DNA of 64,000 nucleotides. Source: Flavobacterium sp. (lineage in GTDB: Bacteria; Bacteroidota; Bacteroidia; Flavobacteriales; Flavobacteriaceae). This document shows, piece by piece, positions 1 to 9,437 of this stretch. Each line of letters starts with the position of its first letter. Position 1 is the first letter of the stretch. The stretch is taken from contig JACMLU010000010.1 of the NCBI GenBank assembly GCA_014379405.1, positions 308,532 to 372,531 of the forward strand, given 5' to 3'. The notes beneath the pieces were generated by a model. It was not told the origin of the DNA, made no database searches, and saw only the letters and a list, made by a program, of their open reading frames with translations. The position numbers and the translations under genes were made by a program.

Positions 1-2415
1 ACGGAATATGTAGAACGTTTGTTTGCGGAACGTGATTTAAAGGCAACAGATCCTAGTGTAAATCAAGCTACCAATACGATTTCAAGTAATAATAGGGCTA
101 CTTATGTAATAGAACAACAAATGTTGGGCGGAAAAGGTATTGATTACCAAGATGAGGTATTGCAAACAGGTGATTTCAAAAACATTCAGTTGAGTGCCAC
201 AGGAGGTACTAGTAAACTTCGCTATTTCATTTCAGGAGGCTACAATGGAGATGAAGGTATCATGATTAAAAGTGATTTCGAAAAATATAATTTTCGTTCT
301 AAGTTGGATATTGATTTGAGTAAAAAAGTAAAACTTTCCATCAATTTGAATCCTTCATTATCGAAGAAAGAATCGCCATCTGAAAACTTTACTAACTTCA
401 TACGTTATCCAAGTTTTTTACCTATTTATCACAATGAAACCACAGCCGCATTTGTACAGCAAAATCCGCAATGGGCAAATGTAAAAGCGGGAGATTTTTC
501 ACATCCAAGACATTTTAATGTATTGAATTATTCAGGTGTGATGCCAGATGGCACTAATTGGGGACCTGCATTGGCAAGTCCGTTTAACTCGGCACAAAAT
601 AATCCAATGGCTTCTCTTCTTAGTCAGGAAATCACCATTGACGAATTTAGATTGCAATCTAGTGCAAACTTGACTTTTAACATTCTTCCAGGTCTTGATT
701 TTAAAACTATGGGAAGTGTGTACATGAATTATGGAAAAAGATTTGAATGGGCGGATAGAAACGCAACTGGAGATGGAATTGTAAATAAGGGTGTTTACAT
801 TAATAGTGATTATATTGACTTATTATCAGAAAACACTTTGACATACAAAAAGTCATTTGGAGACCACTCTTTTGATGCTTTAGTAGGATATACAGCGCAA
901 AAAACCAAAAGTAGCAGAACACAAACTACAGGTCAAGATTACCCAAGTGATGATATAAGAACATTAAATAATGCTTTATTGATTGATAAAGCAGGAACTT
1001 TTGGTACTGAAAACCAAATTGGATTATTGTCTTATTTAGGAAGGCTTAATTATGCCTATAAAGACAAGTATTTGTTGTCTGCCAGTTTCCGTGCAGATGG
1101 TAGCTCTTATTTTGGACCAGGTAATAAATGGGGAAATTTCCCGGCAACTTCTGTCGGTTGGGTGGTTTCTAAAGAGAAATTTATGAGTAAGGTGGACTGG
1201 GTAAATAAACTTACTTTTAGAGCAAGTTACGGGGTATCTGGTAATAATAGAATTTTTGATTTTGGTTTTGTTGATTTATTGAGTTCTGCCAACTATTCAT
1301 TAGGAGCAGGTACAGGTTCTTCTACATCAGGACAGGCACCAACATCGACAATTCTTGCCAATCCAGACATTACTTGGGAAACTACCAATCAAACCAATTT
1401 TGGAATGGATCTTTCTTTGTTTAAAAGTAGAATTAATCTATCCGTTGATGTTTATCAATCCAGAACCAATGAATTATTATTGCAACAAGCCAATATGGCA
1501 TTTACCGGAGTTCCTCTTTTTTGGAACAATATCGGAAGTTTAAATAATAAAGGATACGAGTTGGAATTATCAACCACGAATGTTAAAACTAGAGATTTCA
1601 AATGGACTACTTCTGCCAATTTTTCTCATACAGAAAATAAGGTTAGAGAATTGGGAAGTGAAGCTTATTTGAGAAATCAAGGTGAACGTACAGAAGTGTA
1701 TCAAACTAAAGTAGGAGATCCGTTGGTTCAATTCTATGGCTTTAAAACGGATGGAGTATGGCTTTCACAAACACAAATCAATGAAGTCAAAGCCTCAGGT
1801 TTGACAAGTTCACTGGCTAATTTATTTATTCCCGGAGGTTTGAAATTGGTAGATTTGAATGGGGACAACGTCATTGATAACGATGATAGAACAATAATAG
1901 GAAATCCTTATCCCGATTTTACTTGGGGAATCACAAATGTGTTTAATTACAAATCGATAGACCTAAGCTTTACTTTCCAAGGGGTACAAGGTGGAGACTT
2001 GGTTAATGGAGATCCAAACTACAATGAAACTAAACAACGTAACACAAACTATAACACAAATCGTTGGTTGAGCGAAATGTATCCTGGCGATGGAAAAACG
2101 CCTTACGAAACGGCTGGATTCAACTGGATGCTTACGGATTATGTGGTGGAAGATGCTTCATACTTTGCTCTTAGAGAAGTTAGCATTGGATACAATTTCC
2201 CTGAATATATGGCAAAACAACTAGGATTAAGTTCTTTGCGCTTGTATTCATCGGGACAAAACATGTATTTCCATTCAGCTGCGGGATACAGAGGGATTAA
2301 TCCAGAAGGACGTTCCTTGACAGGACCTTATGCCTCTTCTTTAATTACCGGATACCAAAGAGGTGCTTTTCCGATTCCTAAAACAGTAATCATCGGAATA
2401 GATATTAATTTTTAA
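1..2415 (+). CDS. SusC-family TonB-dependent outer membrane transporter, 5' end outside the window
   Basis: The reading frame is open from base 1, so this is the C-terminal ~800 residues of a SusC-like protein; whole family members have about 1000. It shows a typical SusC beta-barrel: repeated aromatic strands, blocks such as YKDKYLLSASFRADGSSYFG and WGNFPATSVGW, an EF-hand-like DLNGDNVIDNDDR stretch and a C-terminus ending in IGIDINF, as expected for an outer membrane barrel. It is followed after 18 bp by susD, so the two form the usual pair that imports oligosaccharides across the outer membrane with TonB energy. The alginate lyases downstream suggest alginate oligosaccharides as substrate; that is inference from context. 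The plug domain and any carboxypeptidase-like N-terminal domain are not visible here. Confidence 0.93.
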   Translation, partial: TEYVERLFAERDLKATDPSVNQATNTISSNNRATYVIEQQMLGGKGIDYQDEVLQTGDFKNIQLSATGGTSKLRYFISGGYNGDEGIMIKSDFEKYNFRSKLDIDLSKKVKLSINLNPSLSKKESPSENFTNFIRYPSFLPIYHNETTAAFVQQNPQWANVKAGDFSHPRHFNVLNYSGVMPDGTNWGPALASPFNSAQNNPMASLLSQEITIDEFRLQSSANLTFNILPGLDFKTMGSVYMNYGKRFEWADRNATGDGIVNKGVYINSDYIDLLSENTLTYKKSFGDHSFDALVGYTAQKTKSSRTQTTGQDYPSDDIRTLNNALLIDKAGTFGTENQIGLLSYLGRLNYAYKDKYLLSASFRADGSSYFGPGNKWGNFPATSVGWVVSKEKFMSKVDWVNKLTFRASYGVSGNNRIFDFGFVDLLSSANYSLGAGTGSSTSGQAPTSTILANPDITWETTNQTNFGMDLSLFKSRINLSVDVYQSRTNELLLQQANMAFTGVPLFWNNIGSLNNKGYELELSTTNVKTRDFKWTTSANFSHTENKVRELGSEAYLRNQGERTEVYQTKVGDPLVQFYGFKTDGVWLSQTQINEVKASGLTSSLANLFIPGGLKLVDLNGDNVIDNDDRTIIGNPYPDFTWGITNVFNYKSIDLSFTFQGVQGGDLVNGDPNYNETKQRNTNYNTNRWLSEMYPGDGKTPYETAGFNWMLTDYVVEDASYFALREVSIGYNFPEYMAKQLGLSSLRLYSSGQNMYFHSAAGYRGINPEGRSLTGPYASSLITGYQRGAFPIPKTVIIGIDINF

Positions 2416-2433
2416 TTTAAAACAAACTTGATT

Positions 2434-3975
2434 ATGAAAGCATTAAAATATATGATGGTTCTCTTTTTGGTAGGTTTAAATGGATGTAGCGATGTTATCG
2501 ATTTATATCCTACATCCAACATAAGTACCGCTACTTATTACTCTAATTATGAAGAAGTAAAGACTGCCTTGGTTGGTTGTTATAGAGGACTTCAAAAACC
2601 TTTGTTAGAGGAATGGAAAATGTCGGAATTGCGTAGTGACAACTCAATAATGGGCGCTTACGGATCTACTTCATCAGTGAATTATGACTTGAGTTTCTTG
2701 GATGAGTTTTATCCGTCAAGTTCTCATCAAGGCATCTATAATTATTGGTTAAATACTTATAACAATATAAGAAGTGTCAATCTTGTTTTGGATGCCCTTA
2801 AGGCAAATTATAATCCGAATACTGGTAAAATTGAATATGAAAATGCAGTAGTTCCGGTTACTGAAGCTGATCGTAAAAACTTGGCTGCCGAAGCTTCTTT
2901 CCTCAGGGCATATCATTATTTTAATTTGGTAAGATTGTATGGTGGGGTATTTTTAGTCCATGAAGCTTTATCTCCAGCAGAAGCAAAAAAACTAAACCGT
3001 TCTTCTGTGGCAGATATTTACAAATTGATTGAAGCAGATTTGTTAAACGCATCAGCGAACGCTAAAAGTGCCAAGTTTGGAGCCATTACTCCTAAAGACA
3101 TTGGACTCGCAAACATGTGGAGTTCAAAAGCCTTGTTGGCAAAAGTATATCTTACTTTAAACAGAAAATCAGAAGCAGCAGTTTTGTTGAACGATGTTGT
3201 TGCCAATAGCGGTTATGGTTTAGAAAGTTCTTATGCTAATATTTTTTCCATTAACAATGAAATGAGCAAAGAAATTCTTTTTACCATTCGTTTCAAAGCA
3301 GGTGGATTAGGTATGGGAAATACGCTTCCTAATTTATTTGCACCATTAAATAGTGGTTCTGCAGTAATAAATGGTGATGGTAGTGGTAATAATACTCCTA
3401 GTCAGGAATTGAATAATTCCTATGCCGCCACCGATCTTAGAAAAGCGGTTAACATAGGAGTTTATGGTACTGGTACAAGAGCTGTATTGTACGTCAAAAA
3501 ATATATTTCAGTAGTAGCTATTGCCAAAGATGCTGAGAATGATTGGCCAGTAATTCGTTATTCAGATGTCTTGTTGATGTTGGCAGAAGCCAATGGAAAT
3601 ACTCCCGCAAGTATGGCATTAGTCAACCAAGTTCACGTGAGAGCTGGGCTAACACCTTTGCCAACCACAGTATCGACAGCGGTTTATGAAAAGGCTGTGG
3701 CAGACGAAAGAAGATGGGAATTGGCTTTTGAGAACCAACGTTTTTTCGATTTATTGAGGTTGAACACGACATCTACCACTTTGAAGGCGGAGCAAATATT
3801 GAGTGATCACTTTGCAGTAATGTATCCTTTGCATTATACACTTTATCCAGAACCAAAGTTAACGTTAGAACAGATACAAGCAAATGCAGATTCAGATCAT
3901 ATGCTGTTACCAATTCCTCAATACGAAATAGATACCAATTCATTTATTACAATCCCCCAGAATTCAGGATACTAA
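2434..3975 (+). CDS. SusD/RagB-family glycan-binding lipoprotein
   Basis: Outer membrane lipoprotein that closes over the SusC barrel and binds the glycan. The ATG at 2434 is preferred over an in-frame TTG two codons earlier. It gives a short lipoprotein signal (MKALKYMMVLFLVGLNGC) with Cys near residue 18. The body has SusD features: the early segment with LYPTSNIS and a TYYSNYEEV-like helix, a central AEASFLRAYHYFNLVRLYGG helix and the late RYSDVLLMLAEA and DERRWELAFENQRFFDLLR motifs. About 514 residues, normal for the family. It is the second gene of the susCD pair and is followed by a clear hairpin terminator. Ligand assignment (alginate oligosaccharide) is by neighbourhood only. Confidence 0.94.
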   Translation: MKALKYMMVLFLVGLNGCSDVIDLYPTSNISTATYYSNYEEVKTALVGCYRGLQKPLLEEWKMSELRSDNSIMGAYGSTSSVNYDLSFLDEFYPSSSHQGIYNYWLNTYNNIRSVNLVLDALKANYNPNTGKIEYENAVVPVTEADRKNLAAEASFLRAYHYFNLVRLYGGVFLVHEALSPAEAKKLNRSSVADIYKLIEADLLNASANAKSAKFGAITPKDIGLANMWSSKALLAKVYLTLNRKSEAAVLLNDVVANSGYGLESSYANIFSINNEMSKEILFTIRFKAGGLGMGNTLPNLFAPLNSGSAVINGDGSGNNTPSQELNNSYAATDLRKAVNIGVYGTGTRAVLYVKKYISVVAIAKDAENDWPVIRYSDVLLMLAEANGNTPASMALVNQVHVRAGLTPLPTTVSTAVYEKAVADERRWELAFENQRFFDLLRLNTTSTTLKAEQILSDHFAVMYPLHYTLYPEPKLTLEQIQANADSDHMLLPIPQYEIDTNSFITIPQNSGY

Positions 3976-4001
3976 TTCAAAATTAACTAAAGTTTTTTTT
4001 G

Positions 4002-4048
4002 ACATCCAATATACTGTTGTGAAACTGATATATTGGATGTTTTTTTTC
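4002..4048 (+). terminator. Rho-independent terminator after susD
   Basis: A 12-bp perfect stem (ACATCCAATATA at 4002-4013 with its complement at 4029-4040) is followed by a run of T. It ends the susCD transcript and separates it from the regulated PL6 gene. Confidence 0.8.
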
Positions 4049-4094
4049 GCTTATTTTTTTTATAATAAATGGCCAAAGTTTGAAAATTTTATTT

Positions 4095-4137
4095 TATATT
4101 TGGAAAACCAAATTGGTAAACCAATCTGAAAAACCAA
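4095..4137 (+). promoter_or_regulatory. -7 promoter box overlapped by three tandem GntR-type operators
   Basis: TATATTTG at 4095-4102 matches the Bacteroidota -7 box TAnnTTTG. Starting five bases into it are three sites of the form TTGG-N4-CCAA at exact 13-bp spacing: TTGGAAAACCAA (4100), TTGGTAAACCAA (4113, inside the perfect dyad ATTGGT-AA-ACCAAT) and the weaker CTGAAAAACCAA (4126). The same arrangement lies before the FCD-type regulator at 6281, so that protein is the likely repressor. No good -33 TTTG was found at normal spacing. Confidence 0.7.
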
Positions 4138-4170
4138 AAATAAATTTATAAAAACTTTAAATTTTTAAAA

Positions 4171-5997
4171 ATGAAAATAATTACTCCAATTAGACAGAAT
4201 GCCTTTTTTAGGATGATGAATCTTAAATACATTTTCACAATGGTTTCAATGACCGTTTTTAGTTTGAATGTGCATTCACAAATTGTTACAACAGCTGCGA
4301 GTTTACAAACTACTGTAAATACAGCCGCTCCAGGAGCCACAATTATTGTCAAAAATGGTTCCTACGCTAATTTTTCTGCATCCTTTACTAGAGTGGCAAC
4401 TGCACAAAATCCGATTACGATTAAAGCAGAAACAGTTGGAGGAGTTACTTTAACTGGAAATTCTTATTTCGCAATTAAAAAATCAGCCTATATTATTTTT
4501 GAAGGTTTCGTGTTTAATTGCACGGGTAATAGTACTTTGATAAAATTGGAGGCATCCAATAATATCCGAATTTCAAAAAATGTTTTTGAACAAAATGCAA
4601 CAGCTGCTGTAAAATGGATAGTGGTTGTGGGGACTTATGATGATTACACTTTCCAAATGTTAAGCCATCATAATAGAATAGACCACAATATCTTTAAAAA
4701 CAAACTTACTGGAGGGAATTTTATCACGATTGACGGAACTTATAACCAAGATAAAACTGAAAATTATCAGTCTCAACATGATAGAATTGACCATAATTAT
4801 TTTTTCAATAACTCTCCAAGAGCCGAAAATGAAAAAGAATCCATCAGGATAGGAAATAGTCAGTTATGCAATTCCAGTGGTTTTACAACCGTTGAATTTA
4901 ATTTATTTGAGGAATGTGATGGCGATCCAGAAATTGTTTCCGTAAAATCAAATGATAATATTATCAGGCATAATACCTTTAACAGAAATCACGGAACTTT
5001 GTGCCTTCGTCAGGGCAATAGAAGTAGAGTAGAAGGCAATTACTTCTTTGGAGGAGGAAAACCAAACGCTATGTTTGGAACTCAAACAATTCATACAGGC
5101 GGTATTAGAGTTTACGGAACAGACCATATTATTATAAATAATTATTTCGAAGGTTTGCAAGGAACCGTTTGGGAAGCCCCAATAACATTGACCCAAGGTG
5201 AAGTAATTACGGGTTCAAGTACAAATTATAGTCTGCATTTTAGACCAGAGCGTATTACAATTGCCTACAACACATTGGTCAATAATGCCTACGGAATTGA
5301 ACTTGGTTATACAAAAGCAGATGGTTCATACAATAAAAAATTAATGGATATTAAAATCGCCAATAATTTGGTTGTTGGCTCACAAAATAATTTAGTTAAA
5401 TATTATGCGGATCAACAAGGAGCCGTTAGCTGGATGAACAACATTATGTATCCGACAGGAACAGCTCAACTAATTACTGGTGGTGCTGCGTTTACAGCGG
5501 ATCAGGTTTTAGTCCAGAATCCCAACTTAGCTTTGGATGGAACCATCTGGAAAGCCACAGATACTTCTCCGGTCATTGCAGATGCAGTTCCTTATTTAAA
5601 CGTAAATCAAGATATTGATGGTCAACCAAGATTGGCAATTAGCAATGCAGGAGCGGATAATTTCAGCACTGAACAGGTTACTTATTATCCTGTAACAATT
5701 AACGATGTTGGTCCAAATTCACCAGAAGAAAGCCTTTCTGTTATTACATCCACTGCTCCAACAGCCTTGCTTTATCCAAATCCAACGAAAGGAAATTTTG
5801 AATTGGTTCTGCCTTTGATGGAAAATGAAATAGCAGTAGAATTATTTAATATTCACGGAGAAGTTATTAAAAAAGGAGATTATCCAGTCGTTTCGGGAAG
5901 GGTTCAATTAAACCTTGACAACCAGTCTTCGGGAGTTTATTTTTTAAGGATTAATCTAGAGGGAAAACAAATGAATTATAAAGTGATTAAGCAATAA
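4171..5997 (+). CDS. Polysaccharide lyase family 6 (alginate lyase/chondroitinase B type) with T9SS tail
   Basis: Secreted lyase that cleaves uronate polymers by beta-elimination, most likely alginate. After the signal peptide comes a right-handed parallel beta-helix with many Asn-rich turns (NNIRISKNVF, NRIDHNIF, DNIIRHNTF). The PL6 catalytic pair is visible as Lys259 in IVSVKS and Arg280 in LCLRQGN, 21 residues apart as in chondroitinase B (Lys250, Arg271). A C-terminal domain with YPNPTKGNFEL and ending in YKVIKQ is a type A T9SS sorting tail, so the enzyme should reach the cell surface or medium. The ATG at 4171 adds 14 residues before a well-formed signal peptide; the ATG at 4213 or 4216 may be the real start. 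The gene stands alone between a terminator and the regulator gene, behind tandem operators. Confidence 0.9.
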   Translation: MKIITPIRQNAFFRMMNLKYIFTMVSMTVFSLNVHSQIVTTAASLQTTVNTAAPGATIIVKNGSYANFSASFTRVATAQNPITIKAETVGGVTLTGNSYFAIKKSAYIIFEGFVFNCTGNSTLIKLEASNNIRISKNVFEQNATAAVKWIVVVGTYDDYTFQMLSHHNRIDHNIFKNKLTGGNFITIDGTYNQDKTENYQSQHDRIDHNYFFNNSPRAENEKESIRIGNSQLCNSSGFTTVEFNLFEECDGDPEIVSVKSNDNIIRHNTFNRNHGTLCLRQGNRSRVEGNYFFGGGKPNAMFGTQTIHTGGIRVYGTDHIIINNYFEGLQGTVWEAPITLTQGEVITGSSTNYSLHFRPERITIAYNTLVNNAYGIELGYTKADGSYNKKLMDIKIANNLVVGSQNNLVKYYADQQGAVSWMNNIMYPTGTAQLITGGAAFTADQVLVQNPNLALDGTIWKATDTSPVIADAVPYLNVNQDIDGQPRLAISNAGADNFSTEQVTYYPVTINDVGPNSPEESLSVITSTAPTALLYPNPTKGNFELVLPLMENEIAVELFNIHGEVIKKGDYPVVSGRVQLNLDNQSSGVYFLRINLEGKQMNYKVIKQ

Positions 5998-6118
5998 ATA
6001 GCTTTTAGTTTTATCTTTAATGGTGTGTTTATTAATGGTTAAACAGAATAAAAATGAGACATAATAGGAAATTTTAAAAATTTTTATGATTTAATTTTTT
6101 TTAATAAAAAAAACAAAC

Positions 6119-6149
6119 TACATTTGGTTATCCAAATTGGTAAACCAGT
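6119..6149 (+). promoter_or_regulatory. -7 box with two tandem TTGG-N4-CCAA operators (distal site before the GntR gene)
   Basis: TACATTTG at 6119-6126 fits the -7 consensus. Operators begin five bases into it, exactly as at 4095: TTGGTTATCCAA (6124) and TTGGTAAACCAG (6137), 13 bp apart. Lies about 130-160 bp upstream of the regulator gene. Confidence 0.65.
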
Positions 6150-6227
6150 TTTGAATCAGGAATGAGATTGTATTTTTAGATGGTTTTACATATCAATTTA
6201 TATTATATTTTATGTTGTATTTTTTTG

Positions 6228-6258
6228 TAATTTCGCACAAACCAATCTGGTTAACCAA
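6228..6258 (+). promoter_or_regulatory. Proximal operator and likely promoter of the GntR gene
   Basis: TAATTTCG at 6228-6235 is one mismatch from TAnnTTTG. A half site with CCAA (6234-6245) and a fuller site CTGGTTAACCAA (6247-6258) keep the 13-bp register. The position 23 bp before the ATG points to autoregulation by the GntR protein. Confidence 0.6.
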
Positions 6259-6280
6259 ATTTTATTTAAAATTATAAATT

Positions 6281-6985
6281 ATGAAATTAGAAGTACACGT
6301 TAAAAAAGACCATCGCGAGGCTATGAATAGTATAATTTCAAAAATTAAGGATTATATCAATTTCAAAAATTTGGAGCCAGATGATAAACTGCCATCGGAA
6401 AGAATGTTATCCGAAAAATTTGGAGTGAGCAGAAGTAGTGTTCGTGAAGCTATACAAAGATTAGAATATTATGGCATTCTAAAATCTATCCCTCAAAGTG
6501 GAACTTTTGTTGCGAATATTGGAGTAATTGCAATGAATGGGATAATAGACGATATTTTAGAATTGGATGATTTCAATTTTAAATCTCTGGTTGAAACAAG
6601 AATTTTACTGGAACTTAAAACAGTTAGGCTAGCTGCAATAAGGAGAACGGAAGATGATTTAAAAAAGATTAAGGCGGCTTTACAAGCTTACACGACAAAA
6701 GTATTAAACGGGGAAGATGCTGTACAAGAAGATTTGCTTTTTCATTTAGCTATTGCAAAAGCCAGTGGAAATGCTACCATAAACAATTTGATGTTAATCA
6801 TAACTCCCGAGATTATCACGAATTTTGGAAAATATCATGTCTGCGATGAGAACCAAGCTGTAATGGGGATCAAAGAACATACGGATATTTATGAGGCGAT
6901 TATAACCCAAAATCCACAATTGGCAAAACAAAAAATGAAAGAACATTTTAAAGCACTTTATCAGTATTGTTATAACATTGAATAA
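6281..6985 (+). CDS. GntR-family transcriptional regulator, FCD (FadR) subfamily
   Basis: DNA-binding regulator of the alginate genes, 234 residues. The N-terminal winged helix-turn-helix spans about residues 13-82, with the signature LPSERMLSEKFGVSRSSVREA and the wing GILKSIPQSGTFV. Residues ~90-230 form an all-helical FCD ligand domain (VETRILLELKTVRLAA, FHLAIAKASGN, H in KEHTDIYEAI), in which Asp/His residues usually hold a metal and an acidic sugar ligand. FCD regulators of uronate catabolism respond to acids such as KDG or unsaturated uronates, so a monomer from alginate is a reasonable inducer here (inference). TTGG-N4-CCAA arrays at its own promoter and at the first PL6 promoter are its probable binding sites. 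It is probably monocistronic, followed by ~175 bp without a gene. Confidence 0.9.
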   Translation: MKLEVHVKKDHREAMNSIISKIKDYINFKNLEPDDKLPSERMLSEKFGVSRSSVREAIQRLEYYGILKSIPQSGTFVANIGVIAMNGIIDDILELDDFNFKSLVETRILLELKTVRLAAIRRTEDDLKKIKAALQAYTTKVLNGEDAVQEDLLFHLAIAKASGNATINNLMLIITPEIITNFGKYHVCDENQAVMGIKEHTDIYEAIITQNPQLAKQKMKEHFKALYQYCYNIE

Positions 6986-7161
6986 TAATAAAAGGGGATA
7001 AATTATAAAACAATTTTTTAGTTTTTCATAGCTCTATTATCTCCTAATTAATAATTTTTTAGATTTTCAGAAACATATTTTACCTTATTGAAAAATAGAG
7101 GTACAGGGAATTCTCATACTTATTTTTAAACAACAAATTACTCGATATAAAATACAATACA

Positions 7162-8448
7162 ATGAAAGTAAAAGGATTAAGATGGATGATTATTGGACTA
7201 ATATTTTTAGCCACAGTTATAAATTACATTGATAGAAGTGCGCTTTCTATTATGTGGGGCAATGAAAATGTTAAAGGTTCTATTTCTCAATCATTGGGAC
7301 TTACAAAAGATGATTATGGGAATATTCTAAATGTTTTTATGGTTTTCTATGCGCTTGGGCAACTTTTTTCAGGAAAATTGTTTGATAAAGTAGGAACAAG
7401 AATTGGATATGTAATTAGCATTGGTGTTTGGGGAATATCATCCTTTATGCACTCAACGGTTCGAGGCCTATTTTCAATTGCGTTTTTCAGAAGTACTTTG
7501 GGATTATCAGAAGCGGGAAACTGGCCTGGGGGCGTAAAAAGTAATGCCGAATGGTTTCCTATTAAAGAACGTGCCATTGCGCAAGGGTTGTTTAATGCGG
7601 GAGCTTCAATTGGGTCGGTTATCGCTCCGCCATTTATTGCATCGCTTTTTGTTGCTTTTGGTTGGAGAATTACATTTATGGTTGTGGGATCTTTCGGAAT
7701 TCTGTGGATAATACCATGGTTGCTTATAAACAAAGCTGGACCTAAAAAACATCCATGGATTACTACGGAAGAACAAAAATATATTTTAGAAGGACAAAGT
7801 TTAGCAGATCAAAACGCTACCGAAGATACTAAAGGATTAAGTCTTAAAGAAATCCTTTCGCACAGAGAATCATGGGCAATTGTTATCGGGCGTTTGTTCT
7901 TGGAGCCTATTTGGTGGTTGTTTGTGGGCTGGATGCCAATTTATTTGTTTGATGTTTACGGTTTTGACGTCAAAGAAGTGGGGATGTTTGCTTGGGTGCC
8001 TTATGTTGGCGCTGCCATCGGAAGCATAGCTGGAGGATACGTTTCTGGCAAAATTATAGCAAGAACAAATTCTATCGACAAAGGAAGAAAGACCACCATA
8101 TTAATAGGAGGAGTTATCATGTTAGTTGGGCTAATTGCAACGGTTTTGTTTGCCACGACACCAGAACGTTTCGTTTCAATTGTATTTGTCGTACTATTTG
8201 GTTTCCAGTTTTCAATTGGAAATGTCCAAACTTTGCCAAGTGACTTGTTTAGCGGAAAATCAGTTGGTTCATTGGCCGGGTTGGGTGGAATGGTTGGTGT
8301 ATTTTCGGTTATTATCATGAACTTTTTAGTGCCTAAAATCGCAGTAGTATCCTATACTCCAATTTTCATAGCCATTGCAGTATTTGTTCCTCTTGGTATT
8401 GGTGCAATTTACTTCTTTGCACGAAACATAGAATCAGTAGAAAAATAA
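7162..8448 (+). CDS. MFS hexuronate/DEH-type transporter (anion:cation symporter family)
   Basis: Inner membrane permease of 428 residues with about 12 hydrophobic segments. The first membrane segment ends in INYIDRSALSI, and the loop after TM2 carries GKLFDKVGTRIGY, the MFS motif A region. SEAGNWPGGVKSNAEWFP is typical of the ACS/ExuT branch, which carries hexuronates and related acids. It is followed 25 bp later by an SDR reductase gene, so the pair probably forms one transcript that imports and then reduces the unsaturated uronate (4-deoxy-L-erythro-5-hexoseulose uronate) released by the lyases. The substrate is inferred from family and neighbours, not from binding-site residues. Confidence 0.88.
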   Translation: MKVKGLRWMIIGLIFLATVINYIDRSALSIMWGNENVKGSISQSLGLTKDDYGNILNVFMVFYALGQLFSGKLFDKVGTRIGYVISIGVWGISSFMHSTVRGLFSIAFFRSTLGLSEAGNWPGGVKSNAEWFPIKERAIAQGLFNAGASIGSVIAPPFIASLFVAFGWRITFMVVGSFGILWIIPWLLINKAGPKKHPWITTEEQKYILEGQSLADQNATEDTKGLSLKEILSHRESWAIVIGRLFLEPIWWLFVGWMPIYLFDVYGFDVKEVGMFAWVPYVGAAIGSIAGGYVSGKIIARTNSIDKGRKTTILIGGVIMLVGLIATVLFATTPERFVSIVFVVLFGFQFSIGNVQTLPSDLFSGKSVGSLAGLGGMVGVFSVIIMNFLVPKIAVVSYTPIFIAIAVFVPLGIGAIYFFARNIESVEK

Positions 8449-8473
8449 TTAAACAAAATTTAAATTAAATAAG

Positions 8474-9238
8474 ATGAGTAAGTTAACAGGGAAAGTAGCA
8501 GTTATAACGGGTGCAACTGGAGGAATTGGTTTCGCAGTAGCAAAAAGATTAGGTAAGGATGGATATACAGTCGTTTTAAACGGTATAGATGATGAAGCGG
8601 GAGCTCAAAGAGTAGCAGAACTTGCTGCAGAAGGTATTTCAGCAGAGTACTATAGTTTTGATGTAACAAATGATGAGGCTGTAACGGATAATATCAATAA
8701 AATTGGAGAAAAATACGGAAAAATAGATGTTCTGGTAAATAATGCCGGTGGTATAGGTATTAGAGCTAGATTTGAAGAAATGACAACAGCGGAATATAAA
8801 TTCGTTATGGCTTTGAATCTCGATTCAGTATTTTTTGCTTCAAGAGCCGCTATACCTTTTCTTAAAAAAGGAGAAAAAGCTTCTATCATAAACTATACAT
8901 CAAATGCAGCTTGGAATGGTGCTGGTCCTGGAGCTGGTATTTACGCAACCTCTAAAGGTGGGGTGCAATCTATCACAAGAGCTTTAGCTAAAGATTTAGC
9001 TGAGTACGGAATTAGAGTAAACGCAGTTTCTCCTGGTACAATAGACACCCCTTTTCACGCACAAATTAAAGCTACTAAACCTGAACTATTTGCTTCTTGG
9101 AAAAATACAATTTTGTTGGGTAGATTAGGTGAGGCAGAAGAGGTAGCTAATGTTGTGGCTTTCTTAGTAAGTGATGATGCATCCTTCTTAACAGCTGAAA
9201 CTATCCAAATAGGTGGAGGTCAGGCTTTAGGTATATAA
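8474..9238 (+). CDS. Short-chain dehydrogenase/reductase, KduD/DEH-reductase-like
   Basis: Cytoplasmic NAD(P)H-dependent reductase of 254 residues, the normal classical SDR length. It has the dinucleotide motif TGATGGIG at residues ~13-20, the NNAG motif, catalytic Ser in NYTSNAAW and the YATSK active-site Tyr/Lys, followed by RVNAVSPGTIDTPF. In alginate catabolism an SDR reduces the unsaturated monomer DEH to 2-keto-3-deoxygluconate, and the position directly after the uronate permease supports this role. The KDG kinase and aldolase that would complete the pathway are not in this window. It could also be another sugar-acid dehydrogenase. A hairpin lies downstream. Confidence 0.88.
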   Translation: MSKLTGKVAVITGATGGIGFAVAKRLGKDGYTVVLNGIDDEAGAQRVAELAAEGISAEYYSFDVTNDEAVTDNINKIGEKYGKIDVLVNNAGGIGIRARFEEMTTAEYKFVMALNLDSVFFASRAAIPFLKKGEKASIINYTSNAAWNGAGPGAGIYATSKGGVQSITRALAKDLAEYGIRVNAVSPGTIDTPFHAQIKATKPELFASWKNTILLGRLGEAEEVANVVAFLVSDDASFLTAETIQIGGGQALGI

Positions 9239-9301
9239 TTGAATTTGGATTATATAAAAAATGCCTAATTGATTTTTAATCATTAATACATTACAAGCTA
9301 A

Positions 9302-9367
9302 AAGCCTGCAGCAATAAAAACACTTGTTTAATTTAAAGTTTTTTTTGATGCAGGCTTCGGTTTTTTT
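9302..9367 (+). terminator. Probable terminator after the SDR gene
   Basis: A 9-bp GC-containing stem (AAGCCTGCA at 9302-9310, TGCAGGCTT at 9349-9357) with a long 38-base loop is followed by CGG and seven T. The long loop makes this less certain than the other terminators here. Confidence 0.45.
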
Positions 9368-9437
9368 GGGATTGGTTCTTAAAAAAAAGAGGAATCAATT
9401 TAATACTTTGCTTTAACGCTTTTAATTTTTATAGGTC

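Noticed and set aside
7347..7733. 128-codon - strand frame inside the MFS gene
   Set aside because: Antisense of a clear transporter, no start context or motif.
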